Notes under the pieces: generated by a model | Database searches by the model: none | What the model was told of the DNA's origin: nothing | The model's input: only the letters and a program-made list of their open reading frames with translations | From: CAMCVE01 sp039920645 | GTDB taxonomy: Bacteria; Bdellovibrionota; UBA2428 | Assembly: GCA_039920645.1 (NCBI GenBank) | Contig: JBDSDI010000249.1 | Span: 1 to 15,529 of the forward strand | Reading direction: 5' to 3' | Length of the DNA: 15,529 bases | Part shown: piece by piece, positions 1 to 8,199 of the stretch | How the letters are laid out: each line of letters begins with the position of its first letter | How positions within the stretch are numbered: the first letter of the stretch is position 1 | Made by a program: the position numbers and the translations under genes

Positions 1-31
1 TATGAACTCCTTTGTCCACACGTGAAAAAGC

Positions 32-59
32 AAAAATGGGTCGAGCTCCTCGGCGAGCT
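32..59 (-). terminator. Possible weak intrinsic terminator after the truncated secreted-protein gene
   Basis: Read on the minus strand, a 5-bp stem (AGCTC/GAGCT, positions 55-59 and 44-48) with a 6-nt loop begins at the stop codon of the 59-934 gene. It is followed about eight bases later by a run of five T (32-36). The stem is short and the T run is not directly adjacent, so this is only a weak candidate. Nothing else is visible in bases 1-58. Confidence 0.25.
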
Positions 60-934
60 TAATGATGTGTAGCGGGCTCGGAAACCACTTCAGGTTGCAC
101 TACTTTATGAAAATCGTCCTGACTCACGACTTGGGCGAGCCAGTTTGAAAAGTTTGAAGGTCGATCGGTGACAGCACGTTGGGGGATCTTCATTTTTTCT
201 AAGCAGCTTTTTCCGATTGTGGTTTCCGAAAGATGCGACAAGATATTTCGGGCTTCCTCGTTGGGGTTCTGGCTGAGCTGGTCGCGTTCATAGCTGCGGA
301 TTTTGATCTGATTCAAAAGTTCTCCGCGAAGCACCAGTGCCCGATCCTCAAAGCGATGTTCCCCAATGCTTGCAATGGACCAATCGAAACTCATACTAGG
401 GGCCGTCTGATAGAGCGAACGTTCAAAATATCCTGGCCGCATTCCTGCGACATCTAAAAAATCCGACATGGATATCATCTTCAGCAGCTCTCCCCGGGCA
501 TGGGTCGCCAATTGCTGAGAACTGCAATCGGCGCATTCATTCTGAGCCTGCTCACGGGCAAGCGTTTTCAGTTCGGCAAAGCTGGAGCGGAAACATCCCC
601 AAGATTCCAGCCGCTCTAAGTCGGTTTCAAGAGCCCTCACAATGGCGTCATTGGGGGTCTCGGCGACAATGTCGTCCTCCGGGGCGTGGGCAATCAAGGT
701 CCCAGCGGGGATATCAATCACAAGCAGACAAGCATTGATATTCTCGCGAGGCTTAGCTTCGTCTTGAATTGCGGCTATCCCGTAGTCGCAGGAAGCGGAA
801 GGGTCAGTAGCCAAATAAAGTCCGCCGCCGCGATTACCCTGTAAATTTTTTGTGGTGGCTTGGTTTTCGACATAGCTTTTCAGAACAAGAGCAAGATCAC
901 CCTTGTGGTGGTAGTTTCCAACTCTCGAGCAATA
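59..934 (-). pseudogene. 5'-truncated copy of the secreted six-cysteine protein family (remnant of the 8200/9141 genes)
   Basis: The frame encodes a protein clearly paralogous to the two tandem genes at 8200-9144 and 9141-10085. Shared blocks include GGGLYLATDPSASC, CLLVIDI, the W-G-C-F segment, APSMSF, the RALVLRGELL...IRSYERDQL segment, NILSHL, and a C-terminal block with NW-LAQVVS-x-DF, ending in HH as the 8200 gene does. Homology can be followed upstream in frame to a Tyr-Cys pair (929-934) matching the second conserved Cys of the paralogues. Beyond that the frame stays open only to a TGA at 980-982, with no resemblance to the signal peptide or the EAEC/YHW region. No ATG or GTG lies in this open stretch; the first usual start is a TTG at 814, inside the conserved GGLYLAT block. 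The copy therefore lacks the export signal, the first conserved Cys and the conserved His, and is probably dead. A short cytoplasmic product from TTG814 (251 aa) cannot be excluded. It carries a small insertion with an extra CADC pair absent from the paralogues. Confidence 0.65.
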
Positions 935-941
935 TGGCTTC

Positions 942-967
942 CTGCAAACTGATCGATCAGTTTGCAG
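942..967. repeat. Perfect 26-bp palindrome at the truncation point
   Basis: Thirteen bases (CTGCAAACTGATC) are followed immediately by their exact reverse complement, with no spacer and no mismatch. The element lies 19 bp past the stop codon of the LysR gene and 7 bp from the last codon of the truncated secreted-protein gene that still aligns with its paralogues. As RNA it would form a stem of about 11 bp around a tight TCGA loop on either strand. Neither side has a T run, so it is not a canonical intrinsic terminator. It could be a Rho-dependent or processing hairpin for the LysR transcript, an operator, or a scar of the event that cut the neighbouring gene. Confidence 0.85.
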
Positions 968-986
968 CTGTGATAATTCTCACCAT

Positions 987-1865
987 TTAACTGCGAAGTT
1001 TTAGAGACTTCTTGAATACCTCAAGAAACTCTCGAGCATTTAGCGAAAGAGTGTGATTCGTTCGTGTCACAATATGCAAAACCGCGCCCAGTTCCCCTTT
1101 GCAAGGTACTTTGACAAGTTGTCCCCGAGTCAATTCGTTCTTTACCATGAACTTAGGTAAAATCGTGAAGCCGACGCCCTTCAGGCAGAGCCGCTTCTGC
1201 ATTTCTTGATTGTTAGTTTCAAAACCGATTTCAGGGATCGGAGAAAATTCGTCGAGTAGATCCTGCGCCGGATGTCTTTGGTAATTGCTTTTGATGGATC
1301 CGATGAATTTGCTAGGCGCTTGGCCACGCTTTTTCTTTAATACGCCCTCCCCGGGCCGCATGACCCCGACCTGTTCAATGGCCATAAGCGGCGAATAGTG
1401 CAATTGGGGAACTGGGAGGGTGGTAAAAGAAAAACCAAATTCGATTTCTCGCTTAAGAATTTTTTGTACAACTTCGGTGGGAGCACCTACGAAAATGCTT
1501 GGCACTACGCGCGCATGTTTCTTAGAAAGGTCGCGTAAAGCATCTAACAGCAAATAATTTGCAACATGATCGGAGGCCCCAAAGCGCAGGTAACCTTCGC
1601 AGACTTCCGAAGTATTATGGCAGATCTTTGAAATTTCGCGGACTGAAGCGAAGAGCTTCTCGCATTCGACATAAACCGTTTCACCCAAAAGAGTTAGCTT
1701 AACTCCAGCTTTAGATCGCTCAAGTAGTTTAACGCCTTCGCGCTCTTCAAGAAGGGCCACGGTTTTGCTGAGTGAGGGCTGGCTGACTTTGAGTGACCTT
1801 GCCGCGGCCGTAAAGCTGCCGGCCCGGGCGACCTCGTAAAAGTACTTCAAGTGATTAAGTTCCAT
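987..1865 (-). CDS. LysR-type transcriptional regulator
   Basis: The product is 292 aa, normal for LysR-type regulators. The N-terminal 60 residues form the family's winged helix-turn-helix: MELNHLKYFYEVARAGSF, then TAAARSLKVSQPSLSKTV, then LEEREGVKLLERS. The remainder fits the two-lobe effector-binding domain (for example GYLRFGASDHV near residue 95 and the C-terminal GVGFTILPKFMV). The ATG at 1865 is the usual LysR start directly ahead of the helix-turn-helix. The gene is divergent from the small secreted protein at 1984-2418, the classic arrangement in which a LysR protein controls its neighbour and itself. An inverted repeat at 1870-1894 next to its own start is a plausible binding site. 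The effector is unknown. The gene and its upstream region are AT-rich compared with the window's right half. Confidence 0.93.
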   Translation of the reverse strand: MELNHLKYFYEVARAGSFTAAARSLKVSQPSLSKTVALLEEREGVKLLERSKAGVKLTLLGETVYVECEKLFASVREISKICHNTSEVCEGYLRFGASDHVANYLLLDALRDLSKKHARVVPSIFVGAPTEVVQKILKREIEFGFSFTTLPVPQLHYSPLMAIEQVGVMRPGEGVLKKKRGQAPSKFIGSIKSNYQRHPAQDLLDEFSPIPEIGFETNNQEMQKRLCLKGVGFTILPKFMVKNELTRGQLVKVPCKGELGAVLHIVTRTNHTLSLNAREFLEVFKKSLKLRS

Positions 1866-1869
1866 AAAA

Positions 1870-1894
1870 TTTAGCTTTACAATCTATAGCTAAA
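1870..1894. promoter_or_regulatory. Candidate LysR operator in the divergent promoter region
   Basis: TTTAGC and GCTAAA form a perfect 6-bp inverted repeat separated by 13 bases, within 5 bp of the LysR start codon and inside the 118-bp AT-rich gap between the divergent genes. LysR-type proteins generally bind interrupted dyads of the T-N11-A kind and repress their own gene from such a position. AT-rich stretches at 1895-1907 (TAGAAT, GATATT) could serve as -10 elements for the plus-strand gene, but no convincing -35/-10 pair is seen. Confidence 0.45.
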
Positions 1895-1983
1895 TAGAAT
1901 AGATATTATTCCAAATATGTATTTTCGACATGGGTCTAGCTGCATTATGGTGCACGCTGAAGACAACGAAACGAAGGAGAAAT

Positions 1984-2418
1984 ATGAAAAAGTCTATATT
2001 TTTAGGAATGCTGGCCGGGTTGTCCCTGGCCTCACTATCGGCAAACGCAATGCCAGGTGAAAAAATCAGCTGTCGTACTGTCGATCACGTCGAAGGTCTT
2101 TCAATAGATTTCAACTATAATCGCTACAACAGCAATTTGGACACCTACGATGGCGCCGTCGTATTAAATGATGAGGACGGGCCAATCAAAATTCCGGCCA
2201 AGGACGTAGTTCAATTTAAAAAATTTGGTAAAGATCTTTTTGTAAAATTCTATCAATATGATTCTCAGGGTGTCGGTTTCGGTTTGGTGATTAATGCGAA
2301 AAAAGAATCCGCGAACGTCTTTGTAGGGGAACTCATCGAATTAGCGAAAGTAAGTGGAGACGAGCCTGAGGTACGTCAGGGGCACGCGCGTCCGATCCGA
2401 TGCGAAGTCCAACTCTGA
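1984..2418 (+). CDS. Small secreted protein of unknown function
   Basis: The product is 144 aa. It begins with a clear Sec signal peptide (MKKSIFLGMLAGLSLASLSANA, cleavage expected after ANA). The ATG at 1984 is chosen over the upstream ATG at 1930 because an AAGGAG ribosome site lies about five bases before it and because the lysine-rich signal peptide starts there. The mature part is about 120 aa, mostly alternating short polar/hydrophobic strands with no long helix. It has exactly two cysteines, one near each end (ISC and RCEVQL), which could form a disulfide joining the two ends of a small beta fold. It is likely periplasmic or outer-membrane-associated. Its divergence from the LysR gene suggests it may be a target of that regulator. 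I recognise no family. Confidence 0.8.
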   Translation: MKKSIFLGMLAGLSLASLSANAMPGEKISCRTVDHVEGLSIDFNYNRYNSNLDTYDGAVVLNDEDGPIKIPAKDVVQFKKFGKDLFVKFYQYDSQGVGFGLVINAKKESANVFVGELIELAKVSGDEPEVRQGHARPIRCEVQL

Positions 2419-2489
2419 TTCATCTTCAGAAGCAAGCGATTGCGTCATGGGCCATCCGGCACCCGAAAAAATTGGGCTATGAATAACGA

Positions 2490-2523
2490 AACCCCCGAAA
2501 CCACACTGATGGCTTCGGGGGTT
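2490..2523. terminator. Bidirectional intrinsic terminator between convergent genes
   Basis: AACCCCCGAA (2490-2499) pairs perfectly with TTCGGGGGTT (2514-2523) around a 14-nt loop. On the plus strand it is followed by the T-rich CATCATTTTCAG; on the minus strand the stem runs into GGTTTCGTTATT. It sits between the convergent ends of the secreted-protein gene (2418) and the VOC gene (2536), where it can stop transcription from both sides. Confidence 0.8.
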
Positions 2524-2535
2524 CATCATTTTCAG

Positions 2536-2973
2536 TTATTTTTGTCCGATATGCCTTGGGTCAAAGTCCACCATCCACTCAATACCAAATTTGTCTCGGA
2601 ACATTCCAAAATAGGAACCCCAAGGACTGTCTCCAATAGGCGCTTCAATTTTTCCACCAGCTGAAAGTCCGCAAAATAGCTTGTCGGCTTCTTCACGACT
2701 TTCTGCATTGATAGAAATTTTAGATCGGTTTTCATTTTCATTCACGTGACCCATACTTTCTGGAACGTCATTGGCCATCAAAATATTTTTGCCGATAGGC
2801 AAAGCAATGTGCATTATTTTATTTGCATCATTGGCTGTTACTCGATGACCGGGGCTAGATAGATCTTTAAAACGTACAATTTTTGCGAACTCTCCGCCAA
2901 ATACTGATTTGTAAAACTCGAATGCTTCTTCGGCATTTCCGTTGAAGTTAATGTACGGGTTGATTTGTGCCAT
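2536..2973 (-). CDS. PhnB-like VOC (glyoxalase/bleomycin-resistance fold) protein
   Basis: The product is 145 aa, the usual length for the single-domain PhnB/3-demethylubiquinone-methyltransferase-like branch of the vicinal oxygen chelate superfamily. The N-terminus (INPYINFNGNAEEAFEFYKSVFGGE) is the family's hallmark first beta-alpha module. The second half carries the typical EAPIGDSPWGSYFGMFRDKFGIEW block followed by a closing strand with D-F-D. A strong ribosome site (GAGG, about eight bases upstream) supports the ATG at 2973. Members of this branch are cytoplasmic and mostly without a proven substrate, so no reaction is assigned. It is a single-gene unit that ends at the shared terminator. 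Confidence 0.9.
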   Translation of the reverse strand: MAQINPYINFNGNAEEAFEFYKSVFGGEFAKIVRFKDLSSPGHRVTANDANKIMHIALPIGKNILMANDVPESMGHVNENENRSKISINAESREEADKLFCGLSAGGKIEAPIGDSPWGSYFGMFRDKFGIEWMVDFDPRHIGQK

Positions 2974-3124
2974 AATTTATTTTCCTCTATCCCAAAGATC
3001 TAATTTTAAAGTGTTGCAATAGTAACCCGTATCCCGGGTCTTTCCCAAGACGAAGATCGACTCACTGCCTAAAACCAATAACTGAGCGACCCACGTCGCG
3101 GGAGTGGAAATTTGAGTGGGGAAG
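2974..3124. other. Intergenic stretch upstream of the VOC gene and downstream of tRNA-Arg
   Basis: These 151 bases should hold the promoter of the minus-strand VOC gene and the 3' trailer of the minus-strand tRNA. A small hairpin (GCGAC at 3086-3090, GTCGC at 3095-3099) lies about 26 bp past the tRNA 3' end. On the minus strand it is followed by TCAGTTATTGGTTTT, which could be a weak terminator for the tRNA. No other gene or repeat is seen. Confidence 0.35.
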
Positions 3125-3201
3125 TGGTGCGCCCGACAGGACTTGAACCTGTGGCCACCTGATTAGAAATCAGGTGCTCTATCCAGCTGAGCTACGGGCG
3201 C
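3125..3201 (-). tRNA. tRNA-Arg (anticodon UCU), CCA encoded
   Basis: On the minus strand the sequence gives a full cloverleaf. The acceptor stem is GCGCCCG/CGGGCGC with discriminator A and an encoded CCA (3125-3127). The D arm contains AGCTCAGCTGGATAGAGC. The anticodon stem CCTGA/TCAGG encloses the loop TTTCTAA, giving anticodon TCT. The T arm contains GGTTCAAGTCC. Anticodon UCU decodes AGA (and AGG), i.e. arginine. The tRNA stands alone between the PilZ gene and the VOC gene, and its 3' end faces the AT-richer left part of the window. Confidence 0.97.
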
Positions 3202-3237
3202 GCTCGCAGAGCAGCATAGGCGCAGGCGACGTAAAAT

Positions 3238-3987
3238 TCAAACGTTCGCAGAAAACGAGTAGGGAACTTTAATCTTTTTTGCATCGTCGGAGTTGGGTGC
3301 GACATCAAAGAGATTCTCGAGCCAACCGCGGTCCAAAGATTGCGGTCGCCACGCGAAGAGAATGTCCGCGAGATAATGAAGAACGGTGACCTCGGGAATG
3401 CGGTCCCAGCTGACGTCGTCGAGGCCACTCGCCGCCGAGAGGCGTCCACTGCGCGCACCGCTGATTGGATCCCAGCCGAGTACGAGCTCACGCGTCACGG
3501 CTAAAAGCTTCAGAAGTTCTCGCTGCGGTCCCATCCATAAAAAGACGCCGGTCTGGTTTGTTCCGGTGTGAGCTTCGTAAAATTCGGCGCCGCTCACGAG
3601 TTCGATCGCGGCGGCCAGATCCTGATGGGACTTCTGAAACTGCAGCGAAGCTCCGAGGAACTTGGGTCCTAGGAATTCACGCAGGGCCGGCAGGAAACTC
3701 GGGGGCATGTTCAGGTACGCACAGCTCACGCGCAGTCCGTTAACCTGCTTCACTTCGAGTTGCATGGGAAAGGCGCGGCCACGAACGGAAACTGAGATAT
3801 CGAGGGGATCGCCGACTTGGAATTCGGGGTTTTTATCGAGAATGAGGGCGAGGCCCCCGAGGGAGACGTTTAAAACGCGTACGGGGGCGTTGCCGAGATA
3901 AGCCTCGATCGACGCCATGGGAGTGATATCCGAGAGTTGTTCATCGACCGGATAGCGGTACTTTTCGTTGCGCGATTCACCAACCAT
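3238..3987 (-). CDS. PilZ-domain protein with a C-terminal region of unknown type
   Basis: The product is 249 aa. Residues about 6-105 look like a PilZ domain, the c-di-GMP receptor fold: an N-terminal EKYRYPVDE segment, a core NVSLGG (residues 40-45, matching [D/N]xSxxG) and beta strands through LRVSCAYLNM. The usual RxxxR ahead of the domain is not intact: R11 is present but the position four residues earlier is N7, with R6 one residue off. Nucleotide binding may therefore be altered. Residues about 105-249 are helix-rich, with several tryptophans near the end, and I do not recognise them; they could be an output module. No signal peptide or membrane segment is seen, so the protein is probably cytoplasmic. 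The start at 3987 has only a weak ribosome site and lies about 30 bp beyond a strong terminator, leaving very little room for a promoter of its own. Confidence 0.8.
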   Translation of the reverse strand: MVGESRNEKYRYPVDEQLSDITPMASIEAYLGNAPVRVLNVSLGGLALILDKNPEFQVGDPLDISVSVRGRAFPMQLEVKQVNGLRVSCAYLNMPPSFLPALREFLGPKFLGASLQFQKSHQDLAAAIELVSGAEFYEAHTGTNQTGVFLWMGPQRELLKLLAVTRELVLGWDPISGARSGRLSAASGLDDVSWDRIPEVTVLHYLADILFAWRPQSLDRGWLENLFDVAPNSDDAKKIKVPYSFSANV

Positions 3988-4020
3988 GTGGGCTCACACT
4001 ACCCGAAGTCTCGGAAATAG

Positions 4021-4053
4021 AAAAATTCCCCAAGGTGCGGCAACACCTTGGGG
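4021..4053 (-). terminator. Strong intrinsic terminator of the zinc-knuckle gene
   Basis: A perfect 10-bp stem (CCCCAAGGTG, 4028-4037, with CACCTTGGGG, 4044-4053) closes a 6-nt loop. On the minus strand it is followed by AATTTTTC. It lies 30 bp past the stop codon of the 72-aa gene and about 35 bp before the start of the PilZ gene on the same strand, so it should largely uncouple the two. Confidence 0.92.
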
Positions 4054-4083
4054 CTTGAAGGAGACACAAAGCCGCGCTGGAAA

Positions 4084-4302
4084 TTACGCGACTTTTTTCT
4101 GGTTTTGCTTCAGGTACTGGGAGAGCTTTTGCTCGTAATCGATGGGTTTTGATCCGTCGCCTTTGATGACGCCGGCCATGAACAATTCGTAATGGTCGGT
4201 GCAGAAACCGAACTTGGAAGGCTTGTGTTTGCAGCCTTCGGATTTGCACATCTTAGCGACTTCAGCTTGGGGTCCACCTGGTTGTTTTTCGTTTTTCGAC
4301 AT
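4084..4302 (-). CDS. Small zinc-knuckle-like protein (72 aa)
   Basis: The protein is small and lysine-rich, with four potential zinc ligands in a CX4C-X9-CX2H arrangement: C19, C24, C34 and H37, in the context MCKSEGCKHKPSKFGFCTDH. This resembles the short Cys/His knuckles found in many small bacterial proteins. The rest is polar, with a C-terminal helix containing YEQKLSQYLKQNQKK. The ATG at 4302 is chosen although the frame is open further upstream: a GAGGAG ribosome site lies about seven bases before it, and the upstream stretch overlaps the prkA promoter region. The gene has its own strong terminator and diverges from prkA. A nucleic-acid or protein-binding role is possible but not shown by the sequence. 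Confidence 0.8.
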   Translation of the reverse strand: MSKNEKQPGGPQAEVAKMCKSEGCKHKPSKFGFCTDHYELFMAGVIKGDGSKPIDYEQKLSQYLKQNQKKVA

Positions 4303-4362
4303 TTTCCCACTCCTCTGCTTTGCGTCTTTTAACGCGCCGCATGTAATCTCTTCGGAGCATGG

Positions 4363-4392
4363 CGTCAAAACTTTAGCGCTGTGCGCTATAAT
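4363..4392 (+). promoter_or_regulatory. Candidate prkA promoter with dyad overlapping the -10 box
   Basis: A perfect consensus TATAAT at 4387-4392 lies about 60 bp before the prkA start codon. The -35 region is poor (GTCAAA at 17-bp spacing). An inverted repeat TAGCGC-TGT-GCGCTA (4374-4388) fills the spacer and runs into the first two bases of the -10 box, a position where a bound protein would block RNA polymerase. On the opposite strand, TTGACG (4368-4363) could be the -35 element for the divergent 72-aa gene, so the region may be a shared control site. Confidence 0.5.
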
Positions 4393-4450
4393 TTGTATTT
4401 TTTGGGTCCCCTTAACCGGATCTTCATAGGCGCATGTCATACTGGAATCT

Positions 4451-6547
<2,097 letters not shown>

Positions 6548-6561
6548 GAACGGGACCTTAG

Positions 6562-8097
6562 TTAAAGCTGATCCTTGAAGAGACTCAAGGTACCGATCTT
6601 CAAGAATGGAAAGACATTGAGGTAGTTCGGCGTTTCGACTTTTACGCCCGAAGGATCGCGGCCGTCGCCGTCGATGCGCGTGGAGTTCTTCATGCGATTC
6701 TGTATCGTAGCGTTGAGCTGCGCAGCGAATTCGGGATTATCAGGAAACACGAAGCCGATTTCGGAGTTGATCCGATCTAGCGATCGGGGATCGAAATTGC
6801 CGGAACCGATGTAGGAATTCTTATCGTCGACCACCATCGTCTTAGCATGGGTCGCCCAGAGGGCGTCGTCGGAGTATTTGACTCCTGGGACCTGGAACTT
6901 CTTGTTTTCTCCCTTATACAAATAGGCGCCGCCGCCCTTCTTGCCTGCGACATATTTCGCATTATAGAGCGCCATGGTCACCATACTGAACTCGTCGTTC
7001 TTGAGACGCGAGTTGACGACGACGTCGACCTTCACGCCTTGGGCGAGTTTCTTGTCCACGATCTCTCTGGGTTTGTCGATGAGCATAATGTAAGGGTTTT
7101 CGATGAGGACTTTCTTTTTGGCGCCGTCGATCTGCTTGAGGATCTCCGAACCCCAGCCGCGGTCTTTCTGTTTCCAATCGGGTCCGTCCGAGGCGACGAG
7201 GATTGAGTCTACGGTGGTCGTCGTGTGATGCACGGCGGACGCTTTTACCGCGATGGATTTGCGGAGTTTGTCTTTGGTGGGCGTGCTCTCGAGACATGCG
7301 TTCACTTTCGCGACGCTAGCGTCCCATTGTTTCACCATGTACCGGCTCCTGTCGCGGGCCGTGACGTCCGGGCCGTTGCGCGTTGGTACCACGGGAGAGA
7401 GTTGGGGACGATCGGGCCGAGCGATGGTACCCACCTGGGGAGAACCCCAAAAACCATCGAAGATTTTTTGAACGGTGTCGACGGCGGGACCTTGGACGTG
7501 AACATCGGTATCGGAGAAATTATTTTTTTCTGCGAGATCGAAATAGTTATCGGCGATGTTGCGGCCACCGACGATGACTTCGCCATTCGGAGTGCCCGCG
7601 TCGATCGTAAAGGTCTTCTTGTGGTTACGGTGGTTGACGGCCACGTTCGGTACCGCGGCCGTGTTGTAATAGCGAAGCTCGATACCTTCATTGGCGAGCT
7701 CATCCACGAAGTACGGGTCGATGACGGGCCCGAGGATCTGCTTGTCGATCAAGAGATGCACCTGAAAATTCTTGCCCTTCATCTCTCTCGCTTTCTTGAC
7801 GAGCGCGCTGAGGACGAGACAGCCGGCTTGATCAGCATTGAAGATATAGCTTTCGATGGAGATACTTTTCTGGGCGCGGTCGATCATCGCGAGACGCATG
7901 TCCAAGGCCGAACTTCCATCGTTGAGGATTGAAGCTTCGTGTTTACCTTTGACGAGGTGAACGTAATCGTCGGAATTTGAGACATAACCCGACGAAGAAC
8001 TCGAGCTTGGTGCTCGAGCATGATCGGTTCGTTGCGCATAGAGCGGAACTGCGATTAAGGAAGATGCAACGACGATAGCGACCAAGCTGGGTTTCAT
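6562..8097 (-). CDS. Exported phospholipase D / cardiolipin synthase-like protein
   Basis: The product is 511 aa with two complete HKD motifs: HKKTFTID (H159, K161, D166), followed by GGRNIADNYF, and HAKTMVVD (H417, K419, D424), followed by GSGNFDPRS. The spacing and surrounding blocks (SIESYIFNAD near residue 80, RINSEIGFVF near 443) resemble the ClsC/YmdC branch of bacterial cardiolipin synthases and related PLD enzymes. The N-terminus MKPSLVAIVVASSLIAVPLYAQ is a cleavable-type signal peptide followed by a serine-rich linker, so the enzyme probably works in the periplasm, on the outer membrane or outside the cell. The reaction should be phosphatidyl transfer or phosphodiester hydrolysis through a phosphohistidine intermediate; the substrate cannot be told. 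Transcription converges with prkA (14-bp gap, no clear terminator). The family call is firm; synthase versus secreted phospholipase is open. Confidence 0.9.
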   Translation of the reverse strand: MKPSLVAIVVASSLIAVPLYAQRTDHARAPSSSSSSGYVSNSDDYVHLVKGKHEASILNDGSSALDMRLAMIDRAQKSISIESYIFNADQAGCLVLSALVKKAREMKGKNFQVHLLIDKQILGPVIDPYFVDELANEGIELRYYNTAAVPNVAVNHRNHKKTFTIDAGTPNGEVIVGGRNIADNYFDLAEKNNFSDTDVHVQGPAVDTVQKIFDGFWGSPQVGTIARPDRPQLSPVVPTRNGPDVTARDRSRYMVKQWDASVAKVNACLESTPTKDKLRKSIAVKASAVHHTTTTVDSILVASDGPDWKQKDRGWGSEILKQIDGAKKKVLIENPYIMLIDKPREIVDKKLAQGVKVDVVVNSRLKNDEFSMVTMALYNAKYVAGKKGGGAYLYKGENKKFQVPGVKYSDDALWATHAKTMVVDDKNSYIGSGNFDPRSLDRINSEIGFVFPDNPEFAAQLNATIQNRMKNSTRIDGDGRDPSGVKVETPNYLNVFPFLKIGTLSLFKDQL

Positions 8098-8184
8098 AAC
8101 TTCACTTTATACAAGTCGAACAAAACGCAGGGTAAAGATTGGGTTAAGATCTCATTCGCGCACGCCTCAACGAATTTTCGCAGG

Positions 8185-8190
8185 TATAAT
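8185..8190 (+). promoter_or_regulatory. Candidate -10 box close to the first tandem secreted-protein gene
   Basis: A consensus TATAAT ends 9 bp before the ATG at 8200. If used, transcription would begin at about 8196-8200 and the message would be leaderless or nearly so. No good -35 box stands 17 bp upstream. A TTG at 8212, in frame and preceded by GAGAGG, is an alternative start that would have a normal leader. The rest of the 8098-8199 gap should hold the divergent PLD promoter; TTTACC and TTGTAT at 17-bp spacing on the minus strand are a weak candidate. Confidence 0.35.
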
Positions 8191-8199
8191 CGAGCTCCA

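Noticed and set aside
233..457. 74-aa plus-strand frame inside the truncated secreted-protein gene
   Set aside because: Antisense to a region with clear paralogue conservation; no features of its own.
2440..2664. 74-aa plus-strand frame across the terminator and VOC 3' end
   Set aside because: Runs through a clear intrinsic terminator and the VOC coding region; no ribosome site.
7225..7932. 235-aa plus-strand open frame inside the PLD gene
   Set aside because: Mirror of the PLD coding sequence with both HKD motifs on the other strand; low-complexity acidic/valine content.
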